The translations under genes and the position numbers were made by a program. DNA of 15,501 nucleotides from the NCBI GenBank assembly GCA_027297825.1, contig JAPUHH010000102.1, positions 1 to 15,501 on the forward strand, read 5' to 3'. The stretch comes from Gammaproteobacteria bacterium. Its GTDB lineage: Bacteria; Pseudomonadota; Gammaproteobacteria; UBA4575. The notes beneath the pieces were generated by a model. It was not told the DNA's origin and ran no database searches. It saw only the letters and a list, made by a program, of their open reading frames with translations. This document shows, piece after piece, positions 8,290 through 14,773 of the stretch (the stretch's first letter is position 1; each line of letters begins with the position of its first letter).

Positions 8290-9416
8290 TATAATATTAC
8301 TAAATTATCTCGGTGAATCAGTTCAGGTTCATCTGCGTAGCCTAGAATTTTTTCAATTTCTCCACTTGCTGCGCCCTGTAATTGCCGTGCTTCTTTGGCT
8401 GAGTAGTTGACTAAACCGCGAGCAATTTCATGACCACTCGAATCTTTGCAGCTCACTACTTCACCACGGTCAAATTCACCTTTGACTTCTTTAACACCGA
8501 TCGGCAATAAGCTTTTTCCAGCTTTACAAATTACCTGGCAAGCGCCGTCATCTAAGCAGAGCTCTCCACGCGTATAGAGTTGGTTTGCAATCCATTGTTT
8601 GCGTGCCGCAAGAGGTTCAGCATCAGGGTATAACAGCGAACCATGCGATTCATTTGCAGCGATTCGTAGTAAAATATTTTTAACTTTCCCGGATGCAATA
8701 ATGGTAGCGGCGCCCGCACGTGCCGCGATGCGGGCAGCGGACACCTTGGTGAGCATGCCGCCACGACCTAACTCTCCTGAACTTGGGCCGGCAACTTTAT
8801 CTAGCAGTGGATCGGCAGCAGAAATCTCATCAATTATTATATTATCAGTATCTTGGCCGGGTGGAGCATCATAGACCCCTTGTTGGTCAGTCAATATAAT
8901 TAGTGTATTAGCTTCAACTAGATTGCTTACCAGAGCGGCGAGGGTGTCATTATCACCAAACTTAATTTCATCCGTAGACACCGTGTCATTCTCATTTACT
9001 ACAGGAATAACTTTTAGCTCCAGTAATTTACGTAATGTTGTACGTGCATTTAAATAGCGCTTACGATTTTGTAAATCATCATGGGTTAACAAGACCTGCG
9101 CACTATGTAAATTATGTTGTTGCAAGCAGGATTCATAGGCTTGGATTAAACCCATTTGGCCCACGGCGGCGGCGGCTTGTAATTCATATACCGCATGTGG
9201 ACGTTGTTGCCAGCCTAAGCGATTCATGCCTTCAGCAATGGCGCCTGAAGATACTAATATTACTTCCTTTCCGGAGTCTACTAGGGCGGCTAATTGAGAA
9301 GCAAGATTAGCGATCGCATCCATATTTAGCCCACGGCCATTTTTGGTCACTAAAGAGCTGCCTACTTTAATAACCCAACGTTTATTAGTGCTAACTTGAT
9401 GTCGTTTGTTGTTCAT
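8289..9416 (-). CDS. proB: Glutamate 5-kinase
   Basis: This 375-residue ProB phosphorylates glutamate in the first, proline-inhibited step of proline synthesis. The amino acid kinase domain covers about residues 10-260. It shows WVIKVGSSLVT (phosphate-binding lysine), VSSGAIAEG, the VNENDTVS segment and FGDNDTLAALVS, then GRGGMLTKVSAARIA. The C-terminal PUA domain (about 280-355) is present, so this is the long form. The ATG at 9414-9416 lies 26 nt inside obgE. No alternative start is available before the conserved kinase motif, and no Shine-Dalgarno sequence precedes it, which points to translational coupling with obgE. A proA partner is not in this window. Confidence 0.96.
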   Translation of the reverse strand: MNNKRHQVSTNKRWVIKVGSSLVTKNGRGLNMDAIANLASQLAALVDSGKEVILVSSGAIAEGMNRLGWQQRPHAVYELQAAAAVGQMGLIQAYESCLQQHNLHSAQVLLTHDDLQNRKRYLNARTTLRKLLELKVIPVVNENDTVSTDEIKFGDNDTLAALVSNLVEANTLIILTDQQGVYDAPPGQDTDNIIIDEISAADPLLDKVAGPSSGELGRGGMLTKVSAARIAARAGAATIIASGKVKNILLRIAANESHGSLLYPDAEPLAARKQWIANQLYTRGELCLDDGACQVICKAGKSLLPIGVKEVKGEFDRGEVVSCKDSSGHEIARGLVNYSAKEARQLQGAASGEIEKILGYADEPELIHRDNLVIL

Positions 9417-10416
9417 ATAAATAAGGATAAATGCGTTTACTTAAACTGTCCGTGCCTACTTTGCTTAACGTAGAAATTGAGAATACCGGTCCATCCCACT
9501 CTAATTTTTCCACACATTCTTTAATTATTTGATTGCAATCATCTGCCATTAATAAATCTGTCTTATTAAAGACCAGCCAACGATCTTTATTCGCAAGCTC
9601 ATCACTATATTTTATCAGTTCGTTTAAGACTGAGAAGTAGTCTTGGCATAAATCATATTCCATACCTGAAGGGGATAATTCAATCATATGTAACAATAAA
9701 CGTGTGCGTGACAAGTGCCTTAAAAATTGAGTGCCAAGTCCTATGCCTTCAGCTGCACCTTCAATTAATCCTGGAATATCGGCAATTACAAAGCTTTTGT
9801 GTGGGGCGACATACACGACGCCTAAGCTTGGGTGCAGTGTTGTAAAAGGGTAGTTCGCAACTTTGGGTGTGGCCGAAGATAAAGCACGTATTAGAGAAGA
9901 TTTACCAGCATTAGGCAGTCCCAATAAACCAACATCTGCTAGTAGCTTAAGCTCCATAAAAAGGTCTCGTGCATCACCTTGTTGGCCGGCTGTAGTTTTA
10001 CGAGGCGCACGATTCGTTGAGCTTTTATATCTGGCGTTGCCTAAACCATGGTCGCCACCTTGTGCTACAAGTAATTGTTCGCCATGCATGGTGAGGTCGC
10101 CGATAGTATCCTTGGTTTCTATATCCATAATCAAAGTGCCCACTGGGACCTTGATAAATTTATCTTCACCCTTTTTGCCAGTACGGTTTTGTCCCATACC
10201 ATTTTGTCCGCGCTCGGCTTTAAAAGAACGGGTATGACGAAAATCCGCAAGAGTATTTAAGTTTTCATCGGCAACTAAATACACACTACCGCCGTCACCT
10301 CCATCACCCCCATCAGGTCCGCCGAGGGGTATATAGCGTTCACGTCTAAAGCTTAGGCCGCCATTGCCACCATTACCGGCTTGAACATGTATGGTTATTT
10401 CGTCAACAAACTTCAT
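9391..10416 (-). CDS. obgE: Obg/CgtA GTPase
   Basis: This 341-residue ribosome-associated GTPase acts in 50S assembly and the stress response. The glycine-rich Obg fold occupies residues 1-158, with runs such as GNGGNGG and GGDGGDGG. The G domain follows, with G1 GLPNAGKSS at 166-174, the switch threonines at about 192-193, G3 DIPG at 213-216, G4 NKTD at 284-287 and a G5-like SISTLSK at 313-319. It lacks the acidic C-terminal extension of E. coli ObgE (390 residues). It is cut off from the upstream rplU-rpmA operon by a terminator, so it probably uses its own promoter in the long spacer, though I could not assign one. It overlaps proB by 26 nt. Confidence 0.97.
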   Translation of the reverse strand: MKFVDEITIHVQAGNGGNGGLSFRRERYIPLGGPDGGDGGDGGSVYLVADENLNTLADFRHTRSFKAERGQNGMGQNRTGKKGEDKFIKVPVGTLIMDIETKDTIGDLTMHGEQLLVAQGGDHGLGNARYKSSTNRAPRKTTAGQQGDARDLFMELKLLADVGLLGLPNAGKSSLIRALSSATPKVANYPFTTLHPSLGVVYVAPHKSFVIADIPGLIEGAAEGIGLGTQFLRHLSRTRLLLHMIELSPSGMEYDLCQDYFSVLNELIKYSDELANKDRWLVFNKTDLLMADDCNQIIKECVEKLEWDGPVFSISTLSKVGTDSLSKRIYPYLYEQQTTSS

Positions 10417-10673
10417 AATCTAGGTTTTGGAAAGTTCTGATTTATATTTCTTCGTGGTTAAAAAATGCCTCAAAGCGCTCAAATTCTGTGTGTAAACTCC
10501 GCTTTCTCGACATTTATCACCTCGACTTGTGTGCAGGGAAGTATGGGTTGCCGGTTTTGCATTGTCACCATGGATGTAACTTATTTAGAGCCACGCACGA
10601 GCCGTTGGCGAGAGGCAAAACCGGTTAGTCGCTTAAGCTAACAAATAAGAGCTGCCTATTTTAAGTTAGATAT
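10417..10673. other. Gene-free spacer upstream of obgE
   Basis: This 257-nt stretch, together with the terminator and rpmA 3' region that follow, makes a 460-nt gap between obgE and rpmA. I see no convincing gene. It must hold the obgE promoter and leader, since the rpmA terminator lies just beyond, but no clear -35/-10 pair stands out on the minus strand. It also contains the palindromic element at 10551-10624. Confidence 0.6.
10551..10624. repeat. Palindromic intergenic element with 10-bp perfect arms
   Basis: CCGGTTTTGC at 10551-10560 is exactly complementary to GCAAAACCGG at 10615-10624, with 54 nt between them. On the minus strand the interior contains ACATCCATGG, and TTCCCTGCAC lies just outside the element (about 10530-10540). 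From memory, such CATCCATG-type patterns occur in dispersed intergenic repeats of Gammaproteobacteria, but only one copy lies in this window, so repeat status is inferred. It lies 135-208 nt upstream of the obgE start. Confidence 0.4.
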
Positions 10674-10701
10674 AAAAAAAGCCCCGACTAAAGCGGGGCT
10701 T
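10674..10701 (-). terminator. Intrinsic terminator of the rplU-rpmA operon
   Basis: On the minus strand AAGCCCCG pairs with CGGGGCTT (plus coordinates 10694-10701 and 10679-10686) around a 7-nt loop. It is followed by seven T residues (AAAAAAA at 10674-10680 on the plus strand). This is a textbook rho-independent terminator, lying about 175 nt beyond the rpmA stop and separating the operon from obgE. Confidence 0.9.
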
Positions 10702-10876
10702 CTTAACTAATAAGTTATATAGAAGCCCAAGTCACAAATAGCACAAATTGGGATTTTCCCATGAGCTGAGACCTGGAGGCTGTGAAAAACGAAGTGTGCA
10801 CGTCGATACTTGAATATTTGAATCACTTAAAAATGAAGTATCGATTGAAAAAAGCATGGGTGACTCGGCCTATTGT
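10702..10876 (-). other. Long structured 3' region of the rplU-rpmA transcript
   Basis: About 175 nt separate the rpmA stop from the terminator. The stretch contains a perfect 9-bp inverted repeat, TCGATACTT at 10803-10811 and AAGTATCGA at 10836-10844 with a 24-nt loop. It also holds a compact hairpin, TGGGA/TCCCA at 10749-10761. No open frame of note is present. Ending in a strong terminator, it could yield a 3'-derived small RNA, but that is inference. Confidence 0.35.
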
Positions 10877-11137
10877 TTAGTGCACCGTGTCTATGCGCAC
10901 ATATTTTCTATTTTTTGGACCTTTGGTTTCAAATACTACACGACCCTCAGCTTTTGCAAATAGAGTATGGTCTTTACCAATACCGATATTTTCACCGGGA
11001 TGAAACTGTGTACCGCGTTGACGCACGATAATATTCCCAGCAAGTACTTGCTCGCCACCAAAACGTTTGACGCCAAGGCGTTTAGACTGTGAATCGCGAC
11101 CGTTACGCGTACTACCGCCTGCTTTTTTATGTGCCAT
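10877..11137 (-). CDS. rpmA: 50S ribosomal protein L27
   Basis: This 86-residue L27 starts MAHKKAGGSTRNGRDSQSKR, the N-terminal arm that reaches the peptidyl transferase centre. It continues with the diagnostic LGVKRFGGEQVLAGNIIVRQRGT and the GIGKDHTLFA segment. Length is as in E. coli (85). The Firmicutes-type cleavable N-terminal extension is absent, so no processing is expected. It follows rplU by 26 nt in the universally paired rplU-rpmA operon and is the last gene before the terminator at 10674-10701. Confidence 0.98.
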   Translation of the reverse strand: MAHKKAGGSTRNGRDSQSKRLGVKRFGGEQVLAGNIIVRQRGTQFHPGENIGIGKDHTLFAKAEGRVVFETKGPKNRKYVRIDTVH

Positions 11138-11163
11138 TGTTAAACCTTATTTAGAATTGTCCA

Positions 11164-11475
11164 TTATTTAGTGATACTAGTAATTTTGACCTGAGTATAG
11201 GATTGTCGATGTCCCATGCGTTTCATGTGCTGTTTACGGCGGTTGAATTTGATGATTTCAACTTTCTTAGCGCGAGCATGTGCGAGCACCTCTCCCGTAA
11301 CTTTACTCCCTTCAAGGTAAGGAGTGCCAATTGACACGTCTTCACCATCAGAGAGTAATAATACTTGATCAAATTCGATTTTCTCGCCAGGATCACCAGT
11401 GAGCTTTTCGATCTTAAGTTCGTCTCCCTGTTGGACACGGTATTGTTTGCCGCCAGTAGCGATGATTGCGTACAC
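11164..11475 (-). CDS. rplU: 50S ribosomal protein L21 (GTG start)
   Basis: This is L21, with YAIIATGGKQYRVQQGD at the N-terminus and the KRMGHRQSYTQVKI ending. I place the start at the GTG at 11473-11475. That gives 103 residues, the E. coli length, and a family-like start (M)YAIIATGGKQYRV. A TTGGAG ribosome binding site lies 8 nt before it. A longer frame begins at an ATG at 11512-11514, but that ATG overlaps the edge of the -10 box of the operon promoter, upstream of the expected transcription start, so it cannot be translated from that promoter. L21 binds 23S rRNA domains in the 50S subunit. It is first in the operon with rpmA. Confidence 0.96.
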   Translation of the reverse strand: MYAIIATGGKQYRVQQGDELKIEKLTGDPGEKIEFDQVLLLSDGEDVSIGTPYLEGSKVTGEVLAHARAKKVEIIKFNRRKQHMKRMGHRQSYTQVKITSITK

Positions 11476-11513
11476 CAGAAAAACTCCAAAATGTGGACTG
11501 AAAAAGAGGCGCA

Positions 11514-11542
11514 ATTCTAACCAGTGGACTCGAGTGGGTCAA
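11514..11542 (-). promoter_or_regulatory. Sigma-70 promoter of rplU-rpmA
   Basis: On the minus strand TTGACC (plus 11537-11542) is followed by a 17-nt spacer and TAGAAT (plus 11514-11519), each matching the consensus at five of six bases. A GC-rich discriminator (TGCGCCTC) follows. Transcription should start near 11507, about 32 nt before the GTG of rplU. Confidence 0.75.
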
Positions 11543-11559
11543 TCGAAACTACCTTTAAA

Positions 11560-11568
11560 TGGTATAAC
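11560..11568 (+). promoter_or_regulatory. Candidate extended -10 promoter of ispB
   Basis: TGG followed by TATAAC (11563-11568) is an extended -10 element about 50 nt before the ispB ATG. The hexamer 17 nt upstream (CAATCG) is a poor -35 and overlaps the -35 of the divergent rplU promoter, so polymerase binding at the two could compete. This is a weak prediction. Confidence 0.35.
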
Positions 11569-11620
11569 CTTATTAAAATAGGGACTTAGCGCAGCACATA
11601 GGTGTATCAAAATAATAATT

Positions 11621-12589
11621 ATGGATTTTAAAAAAATACAAAACCTAGTTTCTGAAGATATGCAGGGTGTAAATGCTGTGATTCGGCAGTATCTGCATTC
11701 CGATGTAGCGCTCATCAACCAGATGGCTAATTACATCATCGATAGCGGTGGCAAGCGTTTACGTCCATTGCTGGCCCTACTGTGCGCCAAGGTTTGCGGA
11801 TATAGCGGTAACAAACATTCACTGGTAGCCGCAATTATTGAATTCATCCACACCGCGACTTTATTACATGACGATGTGGTGGATGAGTCCAGCATGCGAA
11901 GAGGGCATGAGACCGCAAATTCAATTTGGGGGAACGAAACCACGGTGTTAGTAGGCGATTTTGTATTTTCCCGTTCGTTCGAAATGATGGTGGATGTAGG
12001 TGAGATGCGCGTGATGCAAATATTGGCGCATGCCTCTAACACTATTGCTGAAGGCGAAGTCATGCAATTGTTGAATTGTAATGATCCAGATACGACGGAA
12101 GATCGTTATATGGCTGTAATTCAATCTAAAACGGCAAAGCTTTTTGAGGCGGCCTGTCAGCTCGGTGCCTTGCTCGCCAAGCAATCTGTAGAAATAGAAT
12201 GTGCATGCGCCGCCTATGGGACCCATATTGGTACCGCATTTCAACTTAAGGATGATGTGTTGGATTACCAATCTTCGCCAGAAGAAATGGGCAAAAACTT
12301 AGGTGATGATTTGGCCGAAGGTAAACCTACGCTGCCACTCATTTATGCACTAAAAAACAGCAAGGGTGCCACGGCTGAATTAATACGTGAAGCCATTATA
12401 AATGGTGGCAAAGAGTACATGGGCGAAGTGTTGGCTGCAATTGAATCGACTGGAGCCATTGCCTACACTGAAAATGCTGCGAGTGAACAAGCACAGCTTG
12501 CTAAACAGCATATAGAAAAATTACCCAATAACCCCTATCGTGATGCATTGATAGAATTAACCGAGTTTGCAATTTCCCGTACTTTATAA
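11621..12589 (+). CDS. ispB: Polyprenyl (octaprenyl-type) diphosphate synthase
   Basis: This 322-residue trans-prenyltransferase extends farnesyl diphosphate with IPP to make the ubiquinone side chain. It shows GGKRLRP at residues 43-49, the first aspartate-rich motif LLHDDVVDES (DDVVD 84-88) followed by MRRG, and the second motif QLKDDVLDY (DDVLD 211-215). Length matches E. coli IspB (323). The chain length of the product cannot be read with certainty from sequence; octaprenyl versus nonaprenyl is open. The ATG has no good ribosome binding site at normal spacing (AGGTG lies 16 nt upstream). It is divergent from rplU, as in related genomes, and ends 9 nt before tRNA-Pro, so the two may be cotranscribed. 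Confidence 0.95.
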   Translation: MDFKKIQNLVSEDMQGVNAVIRQYLHSDVALINQMANYIIDSGGKRLRPLLALLCAKVCGYSGNKHSLVAAIIEFIHTATLLHDDVVDESSMRRGHETANSIWGNETTVLVGDFVFSRSFEMMVDVGEMRVMQILAHASNTIAEGEVMQLLNCNDPDTTEDRYMAVIQSKTAKLFEAACQLGALLAKQSVEIECACAAYGTHIGTAFQLKDDVLDYQSSPEEMGKNLGDDLAEGKPTLPLIYALKNSKGATAELIREAIINGGKEYMGEVLAAIESTGAIAYTENAASEQAQLAKQHIEKLPNNPYRDALIELTEFAISRTL

Positions 12590-12598
12590 GGTTTAAAA

Positions 12599-12675
12599 CG
12601 GAGTGTAGCTCAGCTTGGTAGAGCACTGTCTTCGGGAGGCAGGGGCCGGAGGTTCAAATCCTCTCACTCCGACCA
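12599..12675 (+). tRNA. tRNA-Pro (anticodon CGG)
   Basis: A complete 77-nt cloverleaf. The acceptor arm CGGAGTG (12599-12605) pairs with CACTCCG (12665-12671), followed by discriminator A and an encoded CCA end (12673-12675). The D arm reads AGCTCAGCTTGGTAGAGC. The anticodon stem CTGTC/GGCAG encloses the loop TTCGGGA, placing anticodon CGG at 12633-12635, which reads codon CCG. The T arm contains GGTTCAAATCC. It closely resembles E. coli tRNA-Pro(CGG). tRNA genes are common island integration sites and the gene content changes right after this one, but no duplicated 3' end of the tRNA is visible downstream within the window. Confidence 0.97.
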
Positions 12676-12842
12676 ATATTATCAATTATTTATGATGATT
12701 TATCCTAGATGGAATCGAGCCAATTGTAAGTTGTTCCTGCACAATTCCTGCCAAGCTCATGAAAAATGCCACCAATAAGTAGTTGTTATACTCAATATGC
12801 ATTTAAATTACTGTAATTTTATAAACATCTGACAATAATTTT

Positions 12843-12874
12843 GAATGTTTGCTTGGGGTCGTTAGCAGTCATTC
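12843..12874 (-). repeat. Stem-loop repeat copy R1, downstream of the EamA-like gene
   Basis: Plus-strand arms GAATGTTTGCT and AGCAGTCATTC flank the loop TGGGGTCGTT. The arms pair at nine of eleven positions plus one G-T. It shares 26 of 32 positions with R2. It lies 25 nt beyond the stop of the minus-strand EamA-like gene. No T-tract follows on the minus strand, so it is not a standard terminator. Confidence 0.75.
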
Positions 12875-12898
12875 AATAATAATTATTACCCACTTGTG

Positions 12899-13339
12899 TT
12901 AAGCGTTTGCAACAAAAATTGCACCTATTACAATTAGTACAGTGCCTGACAGTAATTTAAGTGTATGCAAATCCTTCCATTCACTAAAGATAACTAAGGC
13001 AAGCAATACGGCTACCAACGTATTCATGTTGTATAAAGGGACTAATTGAGAAATTGGCACATCAAAATGTAGTAATGAATATGCTACAAGCCCACTTGCA
13101 ATTCCCCACGTCAACCCAAAAATTCCTGCATAAGAACTTGCTTTAAGTGAAAAATGTAATGTGTTATCAAAAAAATAAAACCCTAAACCAGCAAGCACAA
13201 CACCAGCACCAACTGCTACTAGATAAGTTGAAATACTAATACCTATACTGGTGCTTAGCTTTTGAAATATTGCTGATCCGCCATAAATTAATGCTGGTAA
13301 AAAGCCGCCAATTATTAAAGCTGTTGTCTTAGAAGGCAT
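12899..13339 (-). CDS. Small EamA/DMT-like membrane protein (single domain)
   Basis: This 146-residue hydrophobic protein has five likely transmembrane helices at about residues 6-24, 37-57, 68-90, 96-118 and 127-145. The segment QLVPLYNMNTLVAVLLA followed by a Glu (FSEW) and a last helix resembles the end of an EamA repeat of the drug/metabolite transporter superfamily. At half the size of a ten-helix EamA protein, it would have to act as a dimer if it is a transporter. Substrate is unknown. GAGG lies 8 nt before the ATG, supporting the start. It appears to be monocistronic in the AT-rich region beyond the tRNA, and repeat R1 lies just after it. Confidence 0.75.
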   Translation of the reverse strand: MPSKTTALIIGGFLPALIYGGSAIFQKLSTSIGISISTYLVAVGAGVVLAGLGFYFFDNTLHFSLKASSYAGIFGLTWGIASGLVAYSLLHFDVPISQLVPLYNMNTLVAVLLALVIFSEWKDLHTLKLLSGTVLIVIGAIFVANA

Positions 13340-13420
13340 ATAAATGTCCTCGTATTTAGATTTATTGAATTTGAGCTAAATTAGATTTCCGGCATAGCTA
13401 AATATCTATTTCTACTATTG

Positions 13421-13452
13421 GAACGTCCGCTTTGGGTCGTTAACGGTCATTC
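13421..13452 (-). repeat. Stem-loop repeat copy R2, overlapping the SET gene stop codon
   Basis: Arms GAACGTCCGCT and AACGGTCATTC flank the loop TTGGGTCGTT. The right arm contains the stop codon of the SET gene (13447-13449): on the minus strand the arm end GAATGA encodes the final Glu plus TGA. Matches are 26 of 32 with R1 and 25 of 32 with R3. Confidence 0.8.
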
Positions 13453-13722
13453 GTATTGATGTGTGAGTTCTTCGCCCGGATCAATATCCTTCAATGCCAC
13501 TACTGTAAGGTCGTCATAGTAAACAACATTTGGTTCTAGTGAATGATTGATGAATTTGAAGTCGCAGGTTACGTCGAACATTTTATTATCCACCCACAGC
13601 GTATAGTCATTCAGCTCTTGAGTATCTGTTACTTCACATTTACCTAGCACAGTATGCTTCTGGATTTTTTCAGTGCAAAACAGACCTTTCCCATGAATTT
13701 TGCTAGCTTTAACCTTTACCAT
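13447..13722 (-). CDS. Compact SET-domain protein
   Basis: This 91-residue protein carries both halves of the SET methyltransferase core. The N-terminal SKIHGKGLFCTEKI matches the GxGLFA-type S-adenosylmethionine-binding start. The C-terminal part runs FKFINHSLEPNVVYY, then VALKDIDPGEELTHQYE, matching NHSCxPN and GEELTxDY. It has Leu in place of the common Cys after NHS, His-Gln before the final Tyr, a very short SET-I insert and no post-SET cysteines. Bacterial SET proteins of this size exist, but their substrates are mostly unknown, so protein lysine methylation is only inferred from the fold. The candidate ribosome binding site (AGGA) is 13 nt before the ATG, rather far. The last codon and stop lie inside repeat R2. 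Confidence 0.78.
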   Translation of the reverse strand: MVKVKASKIHGKGLFCTEKIQKHTVLGKCEVTDTQELNDYTLWVDNKMFDVTCDFKFINHSLEPNVVYYDDLTVVALKDIDPGEELTHQYE

Positions 13723-13750
13723 ATTATTTGATAGATCCTATATAAACTGT

Positions 13751-13782
13751 TAATGCCCGTTTTCGGCCAAAAGCTGACAATA
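13751..13782 (+). repeat. Stem-loop repeat copy R4, inverted, between divergent genes
   Basis: On the plus strand this 32-nt stretch reads TAATGCCCGTT, then TTCGGCCAAA, then AGCTGACAATA. It matches the reverse complement of the R1-R3 consensus at 22 of 32 positions, so it is oriented opposite to the other copies. It is more diverged, and sits between the SET gene start and the membrane-protein start. Confidence 0.5.
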
Positions 13783-13860
13783 TTATATTTTTACTAGATG
13801 ATATATATTATTTTTACTTTTTTTATATTTTTTAATTGAGTGATAAGTGATGAATGATCT

Positions 13861-14469
13861 ATGTCTCACAATAAACTAGAAATTCCTACCTTTACTCAAC
13901 ACTGTAAACTCATCTGCAGGCATGCCAACTATCCGTTAATATTTATTATTCCGCTCATCATTACGTTTAGCATCAATTTACTCATTCAATTTCGATTATA
14001 TACCGTAGAAAAATACGTACTAGAAATAACCGCGCTTATCGTGTTAGCTGGGTTTCTTTTGATCTGCTTAGTTCGATTTGTATTGACTAAAAAAATATTT
14101 TTTATCTGGGCAGGTTGTTTACTGCTAGTATTTTTCATACGAGAAATACATCCTCCAGGTAGTTCAGCAGGGGTTTATTTAGGCATTCTTGTACTATTTT
14201 ACATTACGCATAAACACTACCACCAATTCTTTGATTATTTTCAAGATACAAGACTCATAAATTTAATTGCTATAGGCTTTTTTACCTATTTTGTATCCGT
14301 AACGATTGATCAACGTATTTGGAAATTTATTCCTGGAGAAGAGATTGCACATGTACCTTTAGAAGAATCGTTAGAGGTGATAGGACATTTGTTGATTGGT
14401 TATGCATTGGCCTTTGCTTCAAATAAATACAGTATTCAAATGGATTTCGATCAGAAGTTTTCTCTATAG
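13861..14469 (+). CDS. Unrecognised multi-pass membrane protein
   Basis: I do not recognise this 202-residue protein. It has a 20-residue hydrophilic N-terminus and about six hydrophobic segments (residues 25-43, 52-74, 79-93, 103-117, 132-149, 168-186). Acidic and histidine residues cluster near the membrane: Arg94-Glu95-Ile-His97-Pro-Pro, Asp150 with Arg152, and a run containing Glu160, Glu161, His164, Glu168, Glu169, Glu172 and His176. Such a pattern could bind metal or be catalytic, as in some integral membrane hydrolases, but this is speculation. It is the only plus-strand gene among the accessory genes, is AT-rich, and has no clear ribosome binding site at the ATG. No repeat copy follows its stop. 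Confidence 0.7.
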   Translation: MSHNKLEIPTFTQHCKLICRHANYPLIFIIPLIITFSINLLIQFRLYTVEKYVLEITALIVLAGFLLICLVRFVLTKKIFFIWAGCLLLVFFIREIHPPGSSAGVYLGILVLFYITHKHYHQFFDYFQDTRLINLIAIGFFTYFVSVTIDQRIWKFIPGEEIAHVPLEESLEVIGHLLIGYALAFASNKYSIQMDFDQKFSL

Positions 14470-14741
14470 GGTTGGATGACTATCATTAGGAGAATTAAGT
14501 AATACAAAATTGGAGTTACTTATTGACACCTCTACATGGCGAATTCGTAGTTTGCTACATGGTGGGCTGAATTCTAAGCCCTGAAATTGGTTTAGAACGA
14601 GCCAGGCTCCTTTGTACAGGGCTATTTGCTGAAAAAGGGCGGGTAATTAAATGGTGCGAACCCACTCATGAAAATTCCTAACAGTTGTCTCAAAGAAGAG
14701 TGTTCAACTTACTAGATTTCACGTCTATTATTTTTAACATT
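14470..14741. other. Gene-free spacer, unexplained
   Basis: No convincing gene is present. The middle (about 14560-14680) is less AT-rich than its surroundings and contains an interrupted inverted repeat, AGCCCTG at 14577-14583 and CAGGGCT at 14617-14623. An open but startless minus-strand frame of about 60 codons crosses it, which may be a decayed coding remnant or chance. I could not tie it to an insertion sequence. Confidence 0.4.
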
Positions 14742-14773
14742 GAATATCCGCTGTGGGTCGTTAGCGGTCAGCT
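14742..14773 (-). repeat. Stem-loop repeat copy R3, abutting the VOC gene stop codon
   Basis: Arms GAATATCCGCT and AGCGGTCAGCT flank the loop GTGGGTCGTT. The right arm keeps AGCGGTCA but diverges at its last three bases, two of which belong to the TAG stop (14772-14774) of the VOC gene. TAGATTTC and a TCTATT...ATTG pattern just upstream on the plus strand also occur before R2, so similarity may extend beyond the 32 nt. Confidence 0.78.

Noticed and set aside
10570..10641. Plus-strand 23-codon ORF (MDVTYLEPRTSR...) in the obgE-rpmA spacer
   Set aside because: It has no ribosome binding site, lies across the palindrome at 10551-10624 and is short enough to be random.
12805..12819. Perfect palindrome AAATTAC-T-GTAATTT
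   Set aside because: It could be an operator, but it lies downstream of both flanking genes with no promoter nearby, and such AT palindromes arise by chance here.
14523..14552. TTGACA as a promoter in the spacer after the membrane-protein gene
   Set aside because: The hexamer is perfect, but no acceptable -10 lies at 16-18 nt and no plus-strand gene follows.
14467..14657. Startless minus-strand frame of about 60 codons in the spacer after the membrane-protein gene
   Set aside because: It has no start codon or ribosome binding site and I recognise no family in its translation; it may be a remnant or chance.
12843..14773. Reading the accessory repeats as integron attC sites
   Set aside because: The one-gene-one-repeat layout fits, but the elements are only 32 nt. 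The 7-mers ending in AAC do not match RYYYAAC, no GTTRRRY partner is placed correctly, and no integrase gene is in view.
12843..14773. Reading the accessory repeats as intrinsic terminators
   Set aside because: None of the three best copies is followed by a T-tract on the gene strand, and the loop is better conserved than a terminator loop should be.
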